In this document: positions 30,391-46,183 of the stretch, piece after piece
How positions within the stretch are numbered: the first letter of the stretch is position 1
Layout: the number at the start of each line of letters is the position of its first letter
Source of the DNA: Spongilla lacustris
Lineage: Eukaryota; Porifera; Demospongiae; Spongillida; Spongillidae
Assembly (NCBI GenBank): GCA_949361645.1
Contig: OX442425.1
Location: 5,186,384 to 5,250,383, forward strand
Direction: 5' to 3'
DNA: 64,000 nt
Notes under the pieces: model-generated
The model's database searches: none
The model's input: the letters and a program-made list of their open reading frames with translations, nothing else
What the model was told of the DNA's origin: nothing
Program-made: the position numbers and the translations under genes

Positions 30391-33300
30391 AAATACATTT
30401 TATGATAACAGTGTGGTACAAATAGGATATTGATAGCATTATTCATTGAACAGTTGTAGCAATCCAAGTTATTGATGTTTTTTTTCCCCTACACCAGATC
30501 CCCTATATGTGTATGTAAATTAGTGTGTACTAATAACAAACTAAAAAACACATGCAAACCTTTCCATTTCAGGAGGGTGGATGGCTTGGGGTTCTGTAGA
30601 AAGTGAAGTACCTTTCACTGGTACATCAGGCTTATAATCAGCTTCAGACAAAGTGATATTTTCAACTGTAGTAGAAGACACATTACTATTGCATATACAC
30701 ACTGTATTTGTTCTGGCACATACCCTTTCCAGACAGAATAGCATCTACTGACGCTTGAATTGTTTTATGCTTTCTCACTGCACTCTCAGCTACATATATA
30801 TCAAACCCCATTTTCTGTGGGGGGAAAAAGGTGACTACAGTGCATTGAGAAACTGAATGACTCCTGAAAATGTACTTGCAGATATTTTGGCAATGATTCA
30901 TTCTAAATGATAATATAAATTAAAATCATAAAATAATGTATGAAACCATAGAGCCAGATTTCAACATCCTTGTTATTCTTCCCCTAGGTTACTGTGACTA
31001 AAACCATGACATCATAATCGCCCAGCTGACATCATTGTCCAGAACTGGGCATTAGGAAAACCTGCAAATTTCGACTTAACTGACTGAAAGTGGAAGCAAC
31101 GTATGAACGAGTCATCATGCTTTCCGTGGTGCAAGGCACTGAGCTAGGTGTGTGCACTGAGCTAGGTGTGTGCACTGAGCTAGGTGTGTGCACTGAGCTA
31201 GGTGTGTGCGCTGAGCTAGGTGTGTGCGCTGAGCTAGGTGTGTGCGCTGAGCTAGGTGTGTGCGCTGAGCTAGGTGTGTGCGCTGAGCTAGGTGTGTGCG
31301 CTGAGCTAGGTGTGTGCGCTGAGCTAGGTGTGTGCGCTGAGCTAGGTGTGTGCGCTGAGCTAGGTGTGTGCGCTGAGCTAGGTGTGTGCGCTGAGCTAGG
31401 TGTGTGCGCTGAGCTAGGTGTGTGCGCTGAGCTAGGTGTGTGCGCTGAGCTAGGTGTGTGCGCTGAGCTAGGTGTGTGCGCTGAGCTAGGTGTGTGCGCT
31501 GAGCTAGGTGTGTGCGCTGAGCTAGGTGTGTGCGCTGAGCTAGGTGTGTGCACTGAGCTAGGTGTGTGCACTGAGCTAGGTGTGTGCACTGAGCTAGGTG
31601 TGTGCGCTGAGCTAGGTGTGTGCACTGAGCTAGGTGTGCGCTGAGCTAGGTGTGTGCACTGAGCTAGGTGTGTGCACTGAGCTAGGTGTGTGCGCTGAGC
31701 TAGGTGTGTGCGCTGAGCTAGGTGTGTGCGCTGAGCTAGGTGTGTGCGCTGAGCTAGGTGTGTGCGCTGAGCTAGGTGTGTGCGCTGAGCTAGGTGTGTG
31801 CGCTGAGCTAGGTGTGTGCGCTGAGCTAGGTGTGTGCGCTGAGCTAGGTGTGTGCGCTGAGCTAGGTGTGTGCGCTGAGCTAGGTGTGTGCGCTGAGCTA
31901 GGTGTGTGCGCTGAGCTAGGTGTGTGCGCTGAGCTAGGTGTGTGCACTGAGCTAGGTGTGTGCACTGAGCTAGGTGTGTGCACTGAGCTAGGTGTGTGCG
32001 CTGAGCTAGGTGTGTGCACTGAGCTAGGTGTGCGCTGAGCTAGGTGTGTGCACTGAGCTAGGTGTGTGCACTGAGCTAGGTGTGTGCGCTGAGCTAGGTG
32101 TGTGCGCTGAGCTAGGTGTGTGCGCTGAGCTAGGTGTGTGCGCTGAGCTAGGTGTGTGCGCTGAGCTAGGTGTGTGCGCTGAGCTAGGTGTGTGCGCTGA
32201 GCTAGGTGTGTGCGCTGAGCTAGGTGTGTGCGCTGAGCTAGGTGTGTGCGCTGAGCTAGGTGTGTGCGCTGAGCTAGGTGTGTGCACTGAGCTAGGTGTG
32301 TGCACTGAGCTAGGTGTGTGCGCTGAGCTAGGTGTGTGCGCTGAGCTAGGTGTGTGCGCTGAGCTAGGTGTGTGCGCTGAGCTAGGTGTGTGCGCTGAGC
32401 TAGGTGTGTGCGCTGAGCTAGGTGTGTGCGCTGAGCTAGGTGTGTGCGCTGAGCTAGGTGTGTGCGCTGAGCTAGGTGTGTGCGCTGAGCTAGGTGTGTG
32501 CGCTGAGCTAGGTGTGTGCGCTGAGCTAGGTGTGTGCACTGAGCCAAGTCATTAATTCAAGCATGTATTCAAGAACTGATTGACTGACTCATGTTGACCA
32601 CTCAATGGCGGTATTTACCTAACGTATGCATGTGTGCAAATTATAGCAAGAGTCCGAGTTGTCAAGTAATGTGATGGTGTTGGTCTAGCAGAGGAGTAGT
32701 AACAGACACAATCTGATACCACCATTGAATTAATCATTAAGGTGTTAAGTACAGCATCGACTTTGACTCTTTTACTATATAGGTCTATGTCCATGTAACA
32801 CCCAGGCTAACAGCCACTGGTTGGGAAGCTTTTAGAATGATTCCATTCTGTCTATGTTGCTTGCACACCACTGTACCGTAATTTACATACATACAGGGCT
32901 GATGTGATTGCTACACAGACGCATGGGAAGACCACACCTTGTGTGTTCTCTATGAGCAAAGACACATTTCTAACACCTCAGGGACAGTGGTCAATGCAGT
33001 GAAACGAGTAAATACACACCATTATGGAGGAAGTGGTGTAAACGTGTGCCGCATACATACGAGGTAGGCTAGTTAGTAAGAGGTAGGCTGGTTAGTAAGA
33101 GGTGCAAAACCACACCAAGTGGCTTTTGAACCACACTTCTAGCCTCAATCCAACACAAAGAGACTCTTTCCCGATGTCATGTACACACAGCTCTAGCTTG
33201 TAAGCTTACCTTCAATTCTCCTATTTGCAACTCTTGAAGACACTCGTGTGCATCTTTGTAGCTTGGGTCCAGCTGAATTGACTTCAAAAATGCTATTTCT

Positions 33301-35391
33301 GCTTCTTGATATTTCTATATATAAAACATGACACAAACACACTTGCATAAACAATATGAAATGAAATACTTACACATACATGTACATGTACAGTTGATAT
33401 AAATCCACATCAGGTAATGCATTTTAACACAGTGGTTTAATGCAATCAATATGTTGATGCTGACTATTAAAAAGGGCAAATTGTACAAGTAATAAAATAA
33501 TTCTCTCTGAGAAAGTTAACGGGCTAATGGTATATAGGCAATAGTGGTGTAAGAAAAGGTACAACAATACGTGAAAACATACTAGTCCGATAATTGTACT
33601 ACGAGTGTGCTAAATGTATGTACATGATGTAGGACTATTATGTTTTTCATATCATTGAATACTTGTTTACACCACCACTGCCTTCAAATCCTATATACCA
33701 CTAACTTTCTCAGAAAGAATGTCTTTGCTTAATTAGTATAAGGACAGTATTGTATTGTTGTAATGAAAAATAAAATACATACACAGTTTATTGCTGAGGT
33801 CTACACTGAGGCACAGCTCCAGCTGTTACACAGACTTAGCGACTTCGTGTCACTGCCTAGCAACACCACGTTTGGTGGCTGTTGACCTTCTGTAATGCAA
33901 TGACAGGCCAATATAGACCCTTTCTTGGAATGCAGTCCACAATATTACAGGTAAGGACCAAAGTATTCTCAGTACAGTGTAAGGACATACATCTATCGTA
34001 CGGTTGGAGGCCCTGGGTGTGTGCTAGCTCTTTCTTCAAAGCCTGCTCCTGCTTCTAAGCTCTCCTGCTCTAAGTTCATTATGTCACATGTTTTTCTCAG
34101 AATTAGCTGCCTATAATTTTAATGTGATTGGGTGGTCTGGAGACACCATTACGATGGGAACAATAAATTATTATGTAGATCTGATAAAGAAGGGGCACTT
34201 CACAGATTAAACTTGTCTAAAACCATTCCTATCCTGAGTTATGCTATCTGAAGAGTAAAGTCATTTCCCACAACCATCACTATGTTTGAAAGTGGACGGC
34301 AATATTGTAGTACCATTGTATCCCTGAACTCGGGTGGTGCACACAGGTATTGACGGATGCCTTGCCTTTAACTGTCCTCTAACTAGCTTCTTATTATCAC
34401 TAGCAAAGATGTCAAAACTGATTCAAGTTTATCTCAAGTGCTGAGAAATTTCAAGTGGAAGTCTCATCTCGTTCCTAGCCTCATCTCGTTCCTAGCCTCA
34501 TCTCGTTCCTAGCCTCATCTCATTCCTAGCCTCATGCATCTGATCCAAAAAATGAGAATTGTTCATGTCTCTTTGGCATCAACCAAGTTGTGTCTACATG
34601 TACATGTACATGCCCTAAAGATAGAGCAGACAATTACCGCCACCCATTCCTCCCATGAAGACACACAGAATAATAATAGTCCTATGACTAGCCATGCATT
34701 CACACTACACCCAACTAGAGGAAACATGCACATGAAGTCAAGGGACATAACTACCTTAGCAGTGCCCTTGAGGGGGACATAACTACCTTAGCAGTGCCCT
34801 TGAGGGGACATAACTATCTCAGCAGTGCCCTTGAGGGGACATAACTATCTTTGCAGTGCCCTTGAGGGGACATAACTATCTTTGCAGTGCCCTTGAGGGG
34901 ACATAACTATCTCAGCAGTGCCCTTGAGGGGACATAACTACCTTAGCAGTGCCCTTGAGGGGACATAAAGTTCTACCTTAGCAGTGCCCTTGAGGGGACA
35001 TAACTACCTTAGCAGTGCCCTTGAGTTACAAGTCTGAACAACTTTTGTGCTGCTCATTGGAGAGAGGAACAAAAAGAAAGGGAAGAAGGTTTAGATGCCC
35101 CCCATTGATATCCTCCTCGTTCCCCTAGCTGCGGAGTCTTCTGGTGGGGCTGGGGCACAGCTAAGGGTACCAGTATGGTGGCCAACAGGTCAGACCAACC
35201 AGCCCCATCAGTGTCCTTCTGGCTATACCAAAGGCTATACCACTGTATTGTAACAGAACAAGCCTGTGCAATGATTGTAAGGCAGCCTCTTGTTTGGTGT
35301 AGTTCTCTGAACATTGCGCTTAAGGTCTCATGCAAGATAATATGTTTTTGTTCGTGCTCTGCTTACTATCCTGCTGTTGCTGTACCTATTA

Positions 35392-35422
<31 letters not shown>

Positions 35423-36033
35423 AAGCTCAATTGGTAGATCAACTTTTTTTGGTTGAGTTTACAGATGTCGATCCTTAACCACGACCCACCCGTTCTTATA
35501 TTTACATGTACATTTAGGGTCATCTGAAATTGCTAGCAGTGTGGCTAGCCACCATTTTATGACTGCTAGTGTCTTAGGTACTGGTATCTCTGGACCCCAG
35601 CCCAGTTCATTCTTTGGACACCTTGAGTTGCCACACTTCAATTTGTAAGCATGGTGGTGATGTGGTCACCTGACACAAGAGGACATGCACAGGATCGTGC
35701 ATACAATGTATGTGCTCATGTTGAGGTTGGGTGTGGTTTTGCAGTTGGTGAGTGCCACAAACAACTGGGGCCTGATGCAGACCGGGGGGTGGGCAAGAGT
35801 GCTGCATTTGACCTTATTGTCATATCACTACTATTTCATGCAGACTACCTAACAATGCCAAACTAGTTCATGTGCCCGAGGACTTTGCTCTCTTAATGTG
35901 TTCCTGAAATACAAATGTACACACACACACAAACACACACACACACACACACAGCACAAACACACACACACACACACAAGCACACACACACACACAGCAC
36001 AAACACACACACACAAGCACACACACACACACA

Positions 36034-36066
<33 letters not shown>

Positions 36067-39000
36067 CACAAACACACACATATATGGCACATTACAGCAC
36101 AATGGACTGTTAGCAAACTTCGCAACATGCTGCATTGCAGGCCTGTGTGCACCATGTTTGCTGGTCGACTAGCAACCATATTATAACCTTTACCTGTTGT
36201 TACTGTGTCTATTCAATGAAAATTAAAACGTACAATGTAAGTTGCAAGTTTTAGAAAAAAGGGTCAAGATCATTTCCCCAGAGACTGTCCCCCAAATACT
36301 GTAAACAATTGTGGGAACATGGGCTATTTGCCTTGCTTCCACAGTATCTCAGTAAGTTCAAATGCTATATACGTGTACAAATGCTACATGTACCCATTTG
36401 AATTTGTCTTAACTAGCACTGAAAACACTGCACACAAATATGGACACTTATCAGTAAGATATTGTGTATCAGCTGCTATGCTTGATGGTTGAAATCTCTA
36501 AGAAACAACCAAACTCAAAGTTGCCAAACATTGCATTGATTAATAATTCATTTTTAAACAGTAATTTATAACTGAGTCCACATAGATTTACTGCATGAAT
36601 TACATGTAGCAAAACTAATTCATGTAAGGATTATGTTGTGTAACAACCCTGTCAATGCATAGCCCACAACAATGTCTGCAAAAATGGACTACATGTATAG
36701 AGGCTAAGAGACACAGACAAAACTCACCCCTAATCCCACCAGTGCTTTTGCTTTTCGGAAATATCCTTTTGGCCAATCGGGATTCAGCTTGATGGCAGAA
36801 TTTGCATCACCTAAAGCACTGCCGATAGTAATAGTAGTTGCATCAAATTTTTTGGATAGTACAGCACCCCAGCTTGTCATGTACAGCACCACAGCTTGTC
36901 ATGCATAGCACCCCAGCTTGTCATAAATAGCACCCAGCTTATGTATAGCACCACAGCATTCATGCACAGCACCACAGCTTGTCATGTATAGCACCCAGCT
37001 TGTCATGTATAGCACCCAGCTTGTCATGTATAGCACCCAGCTTGTCATGTATAGCACCCAGCTTGTCATGTATAGCACCCAGCTTGTCATGTATAGCACC
37101 CAGCTTGTCATGTATAGCATCAAATCTATTTAAAAAACTCCACACAAGCACACAAGCACATGTGCTAAGTGCACAGGCAAACACAGGCCACAATGGATGC
37201 AACATGTACTGCACCTTGCATAATTCTTAATGTACTCATAGCAGTAGGAACGGTTTCCAAAGTATCTGAGATGGGAGAACATTCAAACACTTGCTACAAA
37301 ATAAACAGATGTTAACACTTCTGCACTGCATTATCGGGATATCAGATATCATCAGATATCATATCAGGATATCATATATCGTATCAGGATATTATATCAG
37401 GATATCATATATCATATCAGGATATCAGATATCATATCAAAAGTACATGTACATTGTACGTCCCATGGGATCAATTCAGTACATGTAAGGGAAAGAGTGG
37501 GTTAGTTGAGCCACTTTGTAGTGTTAGTTCCATACACGTACATGAGTCTTTAGTACAACTTTAAGCACAGGTTAAATCAGGCTTTGGCATCATGCAATTA
37601 ATCTAGCTAATTATAGTAACACAAAATAGCAACCATATTATAAATCTTCACCTGTTCACCACTGCCCTCTTCCTCCCCCACCACTGCCCTCTTCCTCCCC
37701 CACCACTGCCCTCTTCCTCCCCCACCACTGCCCTCTTCCTCCCCCACCACTGCCCTCTTCCTCCCCCACCACTGCCCTCTTCCTCCCCCACCACTGCCCT
37801 CTTCCTCCCCCACCACTGCCCTCTTCCTCCCCCACCACTGCCCTCTTCCTCCCCCACCACTGCCCTCTTCCTCCCCCACCACTGCCCTCTTCCTCCCCCA
37901 CCACTGCCCTCTTCCTCCCCCCACCACTGCCCTCTTCCTCCCCCACCTCCTCCCCATTTATTCCACTTTCTCATTGGGCCAAAGCTACATGTAATACAAC
38001 CACGTATTTATAAGTACATCAGAAACTAAACTAGTTTAGTGTTTTCCCCTGTGCATCAAGGCCAATTAACCCTTTGAGCGCCAAGTACATATATACATAA
38101 TTTAAATAGCTTCCTAACTGATTTAGGGTAAAAATCAGTCAAAGTACACAAAGAATTAAAAAGCAGTGTATAATAATTATTCATAACCTGAAGGCCTGCA
38201 GACTTGCTACGTACCTGTGATCAAAGGGATATATACCGATAGCTTCACTATACTTCTGGATGGCACCGTGGTAGTTTGCACTCTTGGCTGCCTTGTTGCC
38301 AGCATCTGCAAGCTGTCTGCTCGCCATCACCAGCTCATCATAGGGATCAGAGATGGTGTCCTGGGCTAAAGGCTGTCCCGTCTGGAGACCAGAAGAGAAT
38401 AGTTAACACTAACTAATTTATGTAAAATGTCCCTCATGCACACAACAAACACGCAACACAAACACCACACAACACAAACACTCACACAACATGTAACATG
38501 AGCCCCTAAGTGATTGATCCTTGCGATTTATTAATGTCGCAATGCTCATGTGCCAGTTATAATTGTCACAACATAGCAGTCCACTCCACAATAATGGTCA
38601 GTCATTTCAGAGAATATTTGATAGCGGCATTATTTAGTGGGTGTAGTTACATAATAAATGATCGGCCAAAATGACCGACTATGCAATAAGCGATCGAACA
38701 TGGCAGTAAGTTGAAAATGTCCACCGTTATAAAACTGCTCTGTTCACGAGCCTATTCCTCTTCACTACTTCTCTTTCACCTCATCACCCACCTCATCACC
38801 TACATGTACACAGGAAAAAATATTTGTATTTCCAGCCCTGAGTTGTTAGAAGATTCCATAATTTTTAACAAAATTCTCAGTTGCCTTTCTCACCCTCAGT
38901 GGTTGATTATCAACCTGGCAAAACCCAGGCTGGGAATACAATATTTTTTCCTGTGCTAATCTTCACCTTCACCTCCTCACAGAATCCTTACCTTCACCTC

Positions 39001-41986
39001 CTCACCCACCTCATCACCCAATCTTCACCTTCACCTCCTCATCCACCTCACCCACCTCATCACCCAATCTTCACCTTCACCTCCTCATCCACCTCACCCA
39101 CCTCATAATTCAATCTTCACCTTCACCTCCTCACCCACCTCCTCACCCAATCTTCACCTTCACCTCATCACACACCTCCTCACCCAATCTTCACCTTCAC
39201 CTCATCACCCACCTCATCACCCACCTCATCACCCAATCTTCACCTTCATGCCATTTTAAATAAGTTTCTAAACTAATATTCTTCCAACAGCACATTAGCC
39301 CTGATTGTCACGATTGTTACACATGGGCTGAGGGACTACTAGTCTACACATGGGCTGAGGGACTACTGGTCTACACATGGGCTGAGGAACTACTGGTCTA
39401 CACATGGGCTGAGGGACTACTGGTCTACACATGGGCTGAGGGACTACTGGTCTACACATGGGCTGAGGGACTACTGGTCTACACATGGGCTGAGGGACTA
39501 CTGGTCTCTTTGACTTGCATTGTTGTGCCAATATAAGTGACAATACACTTTGGTGGACATATTCCCGTACTAACTCTCACCCTCACATATCTCAATAACT
39601 CCTCCATCCCCACCCATCTTCACTACTCAACATCACCACAATTATCACTGATGTCCCTTACCCCAAGTTCATTCTAGTTGATGCGTATACACTAACTGCA
39701 GGAGCCCTTAGTTTGCATTGAACACCATTTACTGCCTGCTGGCTTAACTTGCATGGTTACGTTGTTTGGTTGCTACGTGCAAGTAAGAAAGTGTGCGTGG
39801 ACTATGTTAAATTAGGTTACATTTTACTGGGATAGTTACAGTTAAATGTAACATACAAATGAGTACACTTACGTCGTCGGTTCCAATAACAGGCTTTGCT
39901 ATGCTTGCTGAAAGCTTCGAGTTATTGATTGCAGTTGGGGCAACTGAGCACTTCTTAGTGGTAGCTCTCGCTATGAATGCACTGTTCATATCAAGCTGTG
40001 TGACAAATGGACAACACACATATATACATGCATTATGCTGCAATTCATTAGACTGGTGACTGGTCTATTTGTACACGTTACATGCCTTTTAAGGGCAGTG
40101 GTCCTTACATAGACAGTGCTTAACAATGATATAGACTCAATGACTACAGTAGTCATGCATTGACAGATGGTCACATAATAATCTTAGACTTCTATCTGTC
40201 AAGTCCATGAAACTGGATGCAATATCATCTACATACATGTACATGCACATTTCAAGGCCAATACCGTGTCATTTTATGAATGCAAATGCATTTAACCCCA
40301 TGTCTTTGCAGCACAATGGTTTAAATTCTAGAATGAACGTTAGTACTTCTGCACACTTATTGAAGCAGTTCATTGTAGTGCAGTCAAAAGTAGCGCACAT
40401 GCCACACCAAGTTGTACATACGATGGAGGGAAAGGCCATACAATGGAGGGGAAGGATCGTGTAGAGGCAGCAATGAGGTACTTACTTCCATGCCAAGCTG
40501 ACCAAATAGCTGCATGTACACCAGCACCCCTTATGTGCATGTACACCAGCACCCCTTATGTGCATGTACACCAGCACCCCATAGTGCATGTACACCAGCA
40601 CCCCTTATGTGCATGTACACCAGCACCTCTTATGTACATGTACACCAGCACCCCTTATGTACATGTACACCAGCACCCCATAGTGCATGTACACCAACAC
40701 CTCTTATGTATACCAGCACCCCTTATGCACATGTACACCAGCACCCCATAGTGCATGTACACCAGCACCCCTTATGTGCATGTACACCAGCACCCCTTAT
40801 GCACATGTACACCAGCACCCCTTATGTGCATGTACACCAGCACCCCTTATGCACATGTACACCAGCACCCCTTATGTGCATGTACACCAGCACCCCTTAT
40901 GCACATGTACACCAGCACCCCTTAGTGCATGTACACCAGCACCCCTTATGCACATGTACACCAGCACCCCTTAGTGCATGTACACCAGCACCACTTAGTG
41001 CATGTACACCAGCACCCCTTATGTACACCAGCACCACTTAGTGCATGTACACCAACACCCCTTATGTACATGTACACCAACACCCCTTATGTACATGTAC
41101 ACCAACACCCCTTATGTGCATGTACACCAGCACCCCTTATGTGCATGTACACCAACACCCCTTATGTGCATGTACACCAGCACCCCTTATGTGCATGTAC
41201 ACCAACACCCCTTATGCACATGTACACCAGCACCACTTAGTGCATGTACACCAGCACCCCTTAGTGCATGTACACCAGCACCACTTAGTGCATGTACACC
41301 AGCACCCCTTATGTGCATGTACACCAACACCCCTTATGCACATGTACACCAGCACCACTTAGTGCATGTACACCAACACCACTTAGTGCATGTACACCAG
41401 CACCCCTTATGTGCATGTACACCAGCACCCCTTATGCACATGTACACCAACACCTCTTATGTGCATGTACACCAGCACCCCTTAGTGCATGTACACCAGC
41501 ACCCCTTATGTACACCAGCACCCCTTATGTACACCAGCACCCCTTCTCACCCAACATGAACTCACCTCTCCCGTATCTGCTTCTACCCTTGTCTGTACAC
41601 ACTCATCTGCTTCAGGAGTGGGAGGGGCAGCATTCTCCAACTGCTGTGCACTGCCTATCGGCCTTCCATCAGATGACTCCATTCCACACGTTGACTTTTC
41701 ATCCTAAGGTGGGGGGGGGGGGGGGGGGGGGGGCAAGATCAAAGAAATTCGCACTCATGATGACTACACAAACCAGCTGCTTTTTCTTCTTCTTGGCCTT
41801 CTTCTATAATTAGAGCAATTGAGCAGGCAAAATACAAGAACACCAAGTGCATGTACACACCTTCAGCTTCCTTCTCTCGGCCTTCTCTTTCTCCTTCATC
41901 TCAGCCTCCTCAAGCTCCTTAGCATGCCTCGCTGCTTCCTGATAGAAAGAGTGGGAAGAAGGGAGGGTTCTGTGACAGTAGCAACC

Positions 41987-42051
<65 letters not shown>

Positions 42052-42259
42052 ACATGTACACACACACATACACACACATACACACACACATACACACACA
42101 CACACACAAACACACAAACACACACACAAACACACAAACACACACATAAACACATACACACACATACACACACAAACACACACAAACACACACACACATA
42201 CACACACACACACAAACACACACAAACACACACAAACACACACACAAACACACACACAA

Positions 42260-42290
<31 letters not shown>

Positions 42291-45200
42291 ACTTACATGT
42301 TCAGCAGCTGAGGAAGCCTCATGGTTCAGTGGGCAGGCTACTGATGCTATCTGTAAGCCACACATGTACTTGCAATGAAAGCCATTCACCTACCATTACT
42401 ACTGGACAGTTCTTCAGAAGCTTTCATTTTTTGAGCATATATTCTGTCAATAACTTCAGTTGACACATCGTTGTCTGCTCGCATCTGGTCACCTCCCTGC
42501 AAGCCAGTGGTAGACCTACCAGCGCTCTTCCATTGGTCTAGCAAGAGGCCATCTGGAGTGCAAAGTTGCCCCCCCCCCCCCCCCCCCCCCCATGAGTATG
42601 GAGTCACAACGTTACCAAGGCACCATTGCTCCCACAAAGATGAACATTGCGTGGGCCACATTGCAGCAGTAACACTATGAATCACTGGTGCTGGCATTTT
42701 AATTACGATGCATTGTAAACATATTATCAACCCTAATGTTCATGCAATTTTATATAATCTTGTGTGATGCACTCAGCGTAAACTACTAGCACTTCCTATA
42801 AGGTGGGCCATGCTCAAGGTCAAGATGCCAAAGACAATAGCAATGTATGTAGGGCTACAGTAGGACCAAGCTATGTAGGGCTACAGTAGGACCAAGCTAT
42901 GTAGGGCTACAGTAGGACCAATCTATGTAGGGCTACAGTAGGACCAATCTATGTAGGGCTACAGTAGGACCAAGCTATGTAGGGCTACAGTAGGACCAAG
43001 CTATGTAGGGCTACAGTAGGACCAAGCTATGTAGGGAGCCCTACAGTAGGACCGAGCTAAGAAGTAATGCTGTTTCTGTATTACATATTTGTCAGCAGAC
43101 CACTTAGGAGAGAGGGCGTTCCAAATACATAGACATCCACAAGCCAAAGATGGTGCTGTTATGGCTCACTTTCCAATCCATACTGAAAGTGCAATGGGTG
43201 TGGTTATGCAAGGGTGTGCAGTGTGCTGGGTGTGCAGTGTGATGGGTGTGCAGTGTGATGGGTGTGCAGTGTGATGGTGTGCAGTGTGATGGGTGTGCAG
43301 TGTGATGGTGTGCAGTGTGATGGTGTGCAGTGTGATGGGTGTATGGTGGGTACATAAGATGTGGTACATGTACTAGGAAGTACCAAAAGGGAAGTACACA
43401 ACTGTACACCTTTTTGTCAACATGTGAAATTGATTTTCTAAAAACAATAATTGCCCTTTTGTGAAGCCCGAAAATGCTGCATGGGGAAAACATACCTTTT
43501 AAAGCATAAATTGTAATTAGAATTGGTACACATACAGTGTACATGCACCTTAGGTGCAATACCTGTACAAGATATTTAATGTCTATTATTCTGAATGTGG
43601 GTACAATTGGACACCCGGGTGGACAGCAAATAAAGTTTTTGCCGTTCGATCACGGAAGGGACCTGGCTGCATTTAAGGGTACTGGCTTATAGATCAAGTC
43701 TTTTCAGGATTGGGCCAAGATAAGTAAGGCTTAAATCCTTTCGGTACTCGTAAAATGACCCGTGCTTGCGGACCTATCCATTAGGCTCTGACCGATCCGC
43801 ACAGAGCGTAATGGATAGGTCTGCTAGAACAGCTCGTTCTACATGTACCAAAAGGATTTAAGCCTTGTTTATCTTGGCCCAATCCTGAAAAGTCTTGTAC
43901 TATAGGCCAGTACGGTTAAATGCCGCTAGGTCCCTTCCGTGACCGAACGGCAAAAACCTTTTTTGCTGTCCACCCGGGTATACAATTGTACCCCCAGGTG
44001 AATATTCAGGACAATAGACATTAAGTGAATCAAACTCAACTAAAACCATGAAACCAAGCCTCAAGTCCATATTCAAGATGCAGCCATAGCTTTTAAACTA
44101 GTTTTGACGTTAAAAAACACTAAGCAATATCAGGTTGAAACGGTGATTGAGGATTGAGAGTTTCCATCTTGGTTAAGTCAAACACATTGGTAGCCTTCTA
44201 TTATAGTTAAAAATCCATTGCTAGCACAAGTGATGCAGAGTGCTTTTAAAAACAATTATACAAAGCAGGATAGGATATCCTGATATCATGACCAGGATAT
44301 ATGATATCATGATACCAGGTTATCATGATATCATGATACCAGGTTATCATGATATCATGATACCAGGTTATCATGATATCATGATACCAGGTTATCATGA
44401 TATCAGGATACCAGGATATCATTATATCAGGATATCAGGATATTATTATCAGGACATCAGGATATCAGAATATCAGGATACCAGGATATCAGGATGTCAG
44501 GATACCAGGATATCAGGATATCAGGATACCAGGATACCAGGATGTATCAGGATACCAGGATATATCAGGATACCAGGATATATCAGGATACCAGGATATA
44601 TCAGGATACCAGGATACATCCGGATACCAGGATGCACATGCATGATGTATGGTGTCACCACAAGCAGTAATGCTGGCATGTTTACGTGTGCCCACCTATC
44701 CCTTCACAAACCATTTATCATGCTGGAAGCTTCAACAACTGTCACATTATACATGCAAATCAGTACCTAAGTGCTCCTCCTACATGTGCCCAAAACCTAT
44801 AACACACAGAGCATGCCTTTTAAGGCTAAATGCAAGGTCTAGTGGGTTTTGTGTACTGGTACACACACACTAAGGCACAGACTATAAATATCGCATATCT
44901 ACCTCCACAAACACAGCCCACCTTTACAGAAGAGTTCACCAGCCAACTTGGACGGCATATCCTGCAACATGAGGGAGATTACATGGGCGTGCATGGGTGT
45001 TGCATACTTGCCAGTAGGCTCCAGCTTACTTACGTGTACATTGCCACCACTTGCTGCTTCTCTGGTCAGCTTCTTATAGACGTTTGATAAAAATCCAAAT
45101 CTCTGAAATGAATGATAAAACTAATTCACAGAGCTGCACACTACTTTAAATTTTAAAAATATATTTTAAAAACCTGAGGTATTACTATCTTCATGTACTT

Positions 45201-46113
45201 TCAAATATCCAGTCATCTGTGAGAGAGTAACTGGCTGGGTATTGTACATGTACATATGAAGGGAGCCTGGCTGGGTATTGTACATGTACATATGAAGGGA
45301 GCCTGGCTGGGCTCTGTACATGTACATATGAAGGGAGCCTGGCTGGGTACTGTACATGTACATGTACATATGAAGGGAGCCTGGCTGGGCTCTGTACATG
45401 TACATATGAAGGGAGACTGGCTGGGCTCTGTACATGTACATATGAAGGGGGCCTGGCTGGGCTCTGTACATGTACATATGAAGGGAGCCTGGCTGGGTAT
45501 TGTACATGTACATATGAAGGGAGACTGGCTGGGTACTGTACATGTATATACATACCTACATATGAAGAGAAAGTACTTGGTTGCTATGCACATGCTACAC
45601 TACACTACCTGTGAAAAGGGAGTAGTTATAGGACAGGGTATTTATCATAGTAACTTGTGAAGAGGAAGTGAGATAGGGTATTGTCATAGCAACAAACACA
45701 TGTGTTTGTTGGACAATAAACTTTAGTACTGAAGAAAGATCACTTCTCACAAATAGTAACACACCTATACACACAGACAATAAGCTTTTTCTCATAGATA
45801 GGGAAAAAAAATCTTTTCACAAAGGTGTTAAAGCTCTTATCTCGACTTCACATTCCGGCATCTGAATGGGACAGCATTACAATGACGTACGGCAGCATTT
45901 GTCATGTACCCTTCATGCCAAGTGTTGGAGTTATTGGTACACTTCAAGTAACCAGAATTTCTGTACCATGCAGCCCAAGTAGGGGACAGCCAAGCATGCA
46001 GTTACTATCCCCAATACATGCACACCCACACCAAACTTTAGAGTGGGCACCACCTCTTTTACAAACACGTTACAGACTTCATACCACAGCAATATGACTC
46101 ATTTAACTGTACA

Positions 46114-46183
<70 letters not shown>

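Noticed and set aside
31032..32555. Long ORFs on both strands with 6-residue repeats (AELGVC, HTPSSA, AQRTHL)
   Set aside because: The 18-bp unit is stop-free in several frames and a multiple of three, so open frames are automatic. No start context, splice structure or conserved domain; it lies in an intron.
37651..37948. Possible CRISPR-like regular array (also 39317-39508, 47267-47785)
   Set aside because: Units are contiguous with no unique spacers and the genome is clearly eukaryotic. These are minisatellites.
37607..37974. Gly/Arg-rich (RGG-like) minus-strand ORFs
   Set aside because: Product of the 22-bp array in three frames, within an intron.
40443..41813. Overlapping ORFs with MYTSTPYVHVHQHP-type repeats
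   Set aside because: Direct translation of the 25-bp minisatellite in several frames. The real exon nearby (41566-41703) is on the other strand.
41819..42463. His/Thr- and Cys/Val-rich ORFs over AC tracts (also 35849-36179, 49504-50125, 50467-50790, 55669-56160)
   Set aside because: Microsatellite translations; real exons at the edges were taken out separately.
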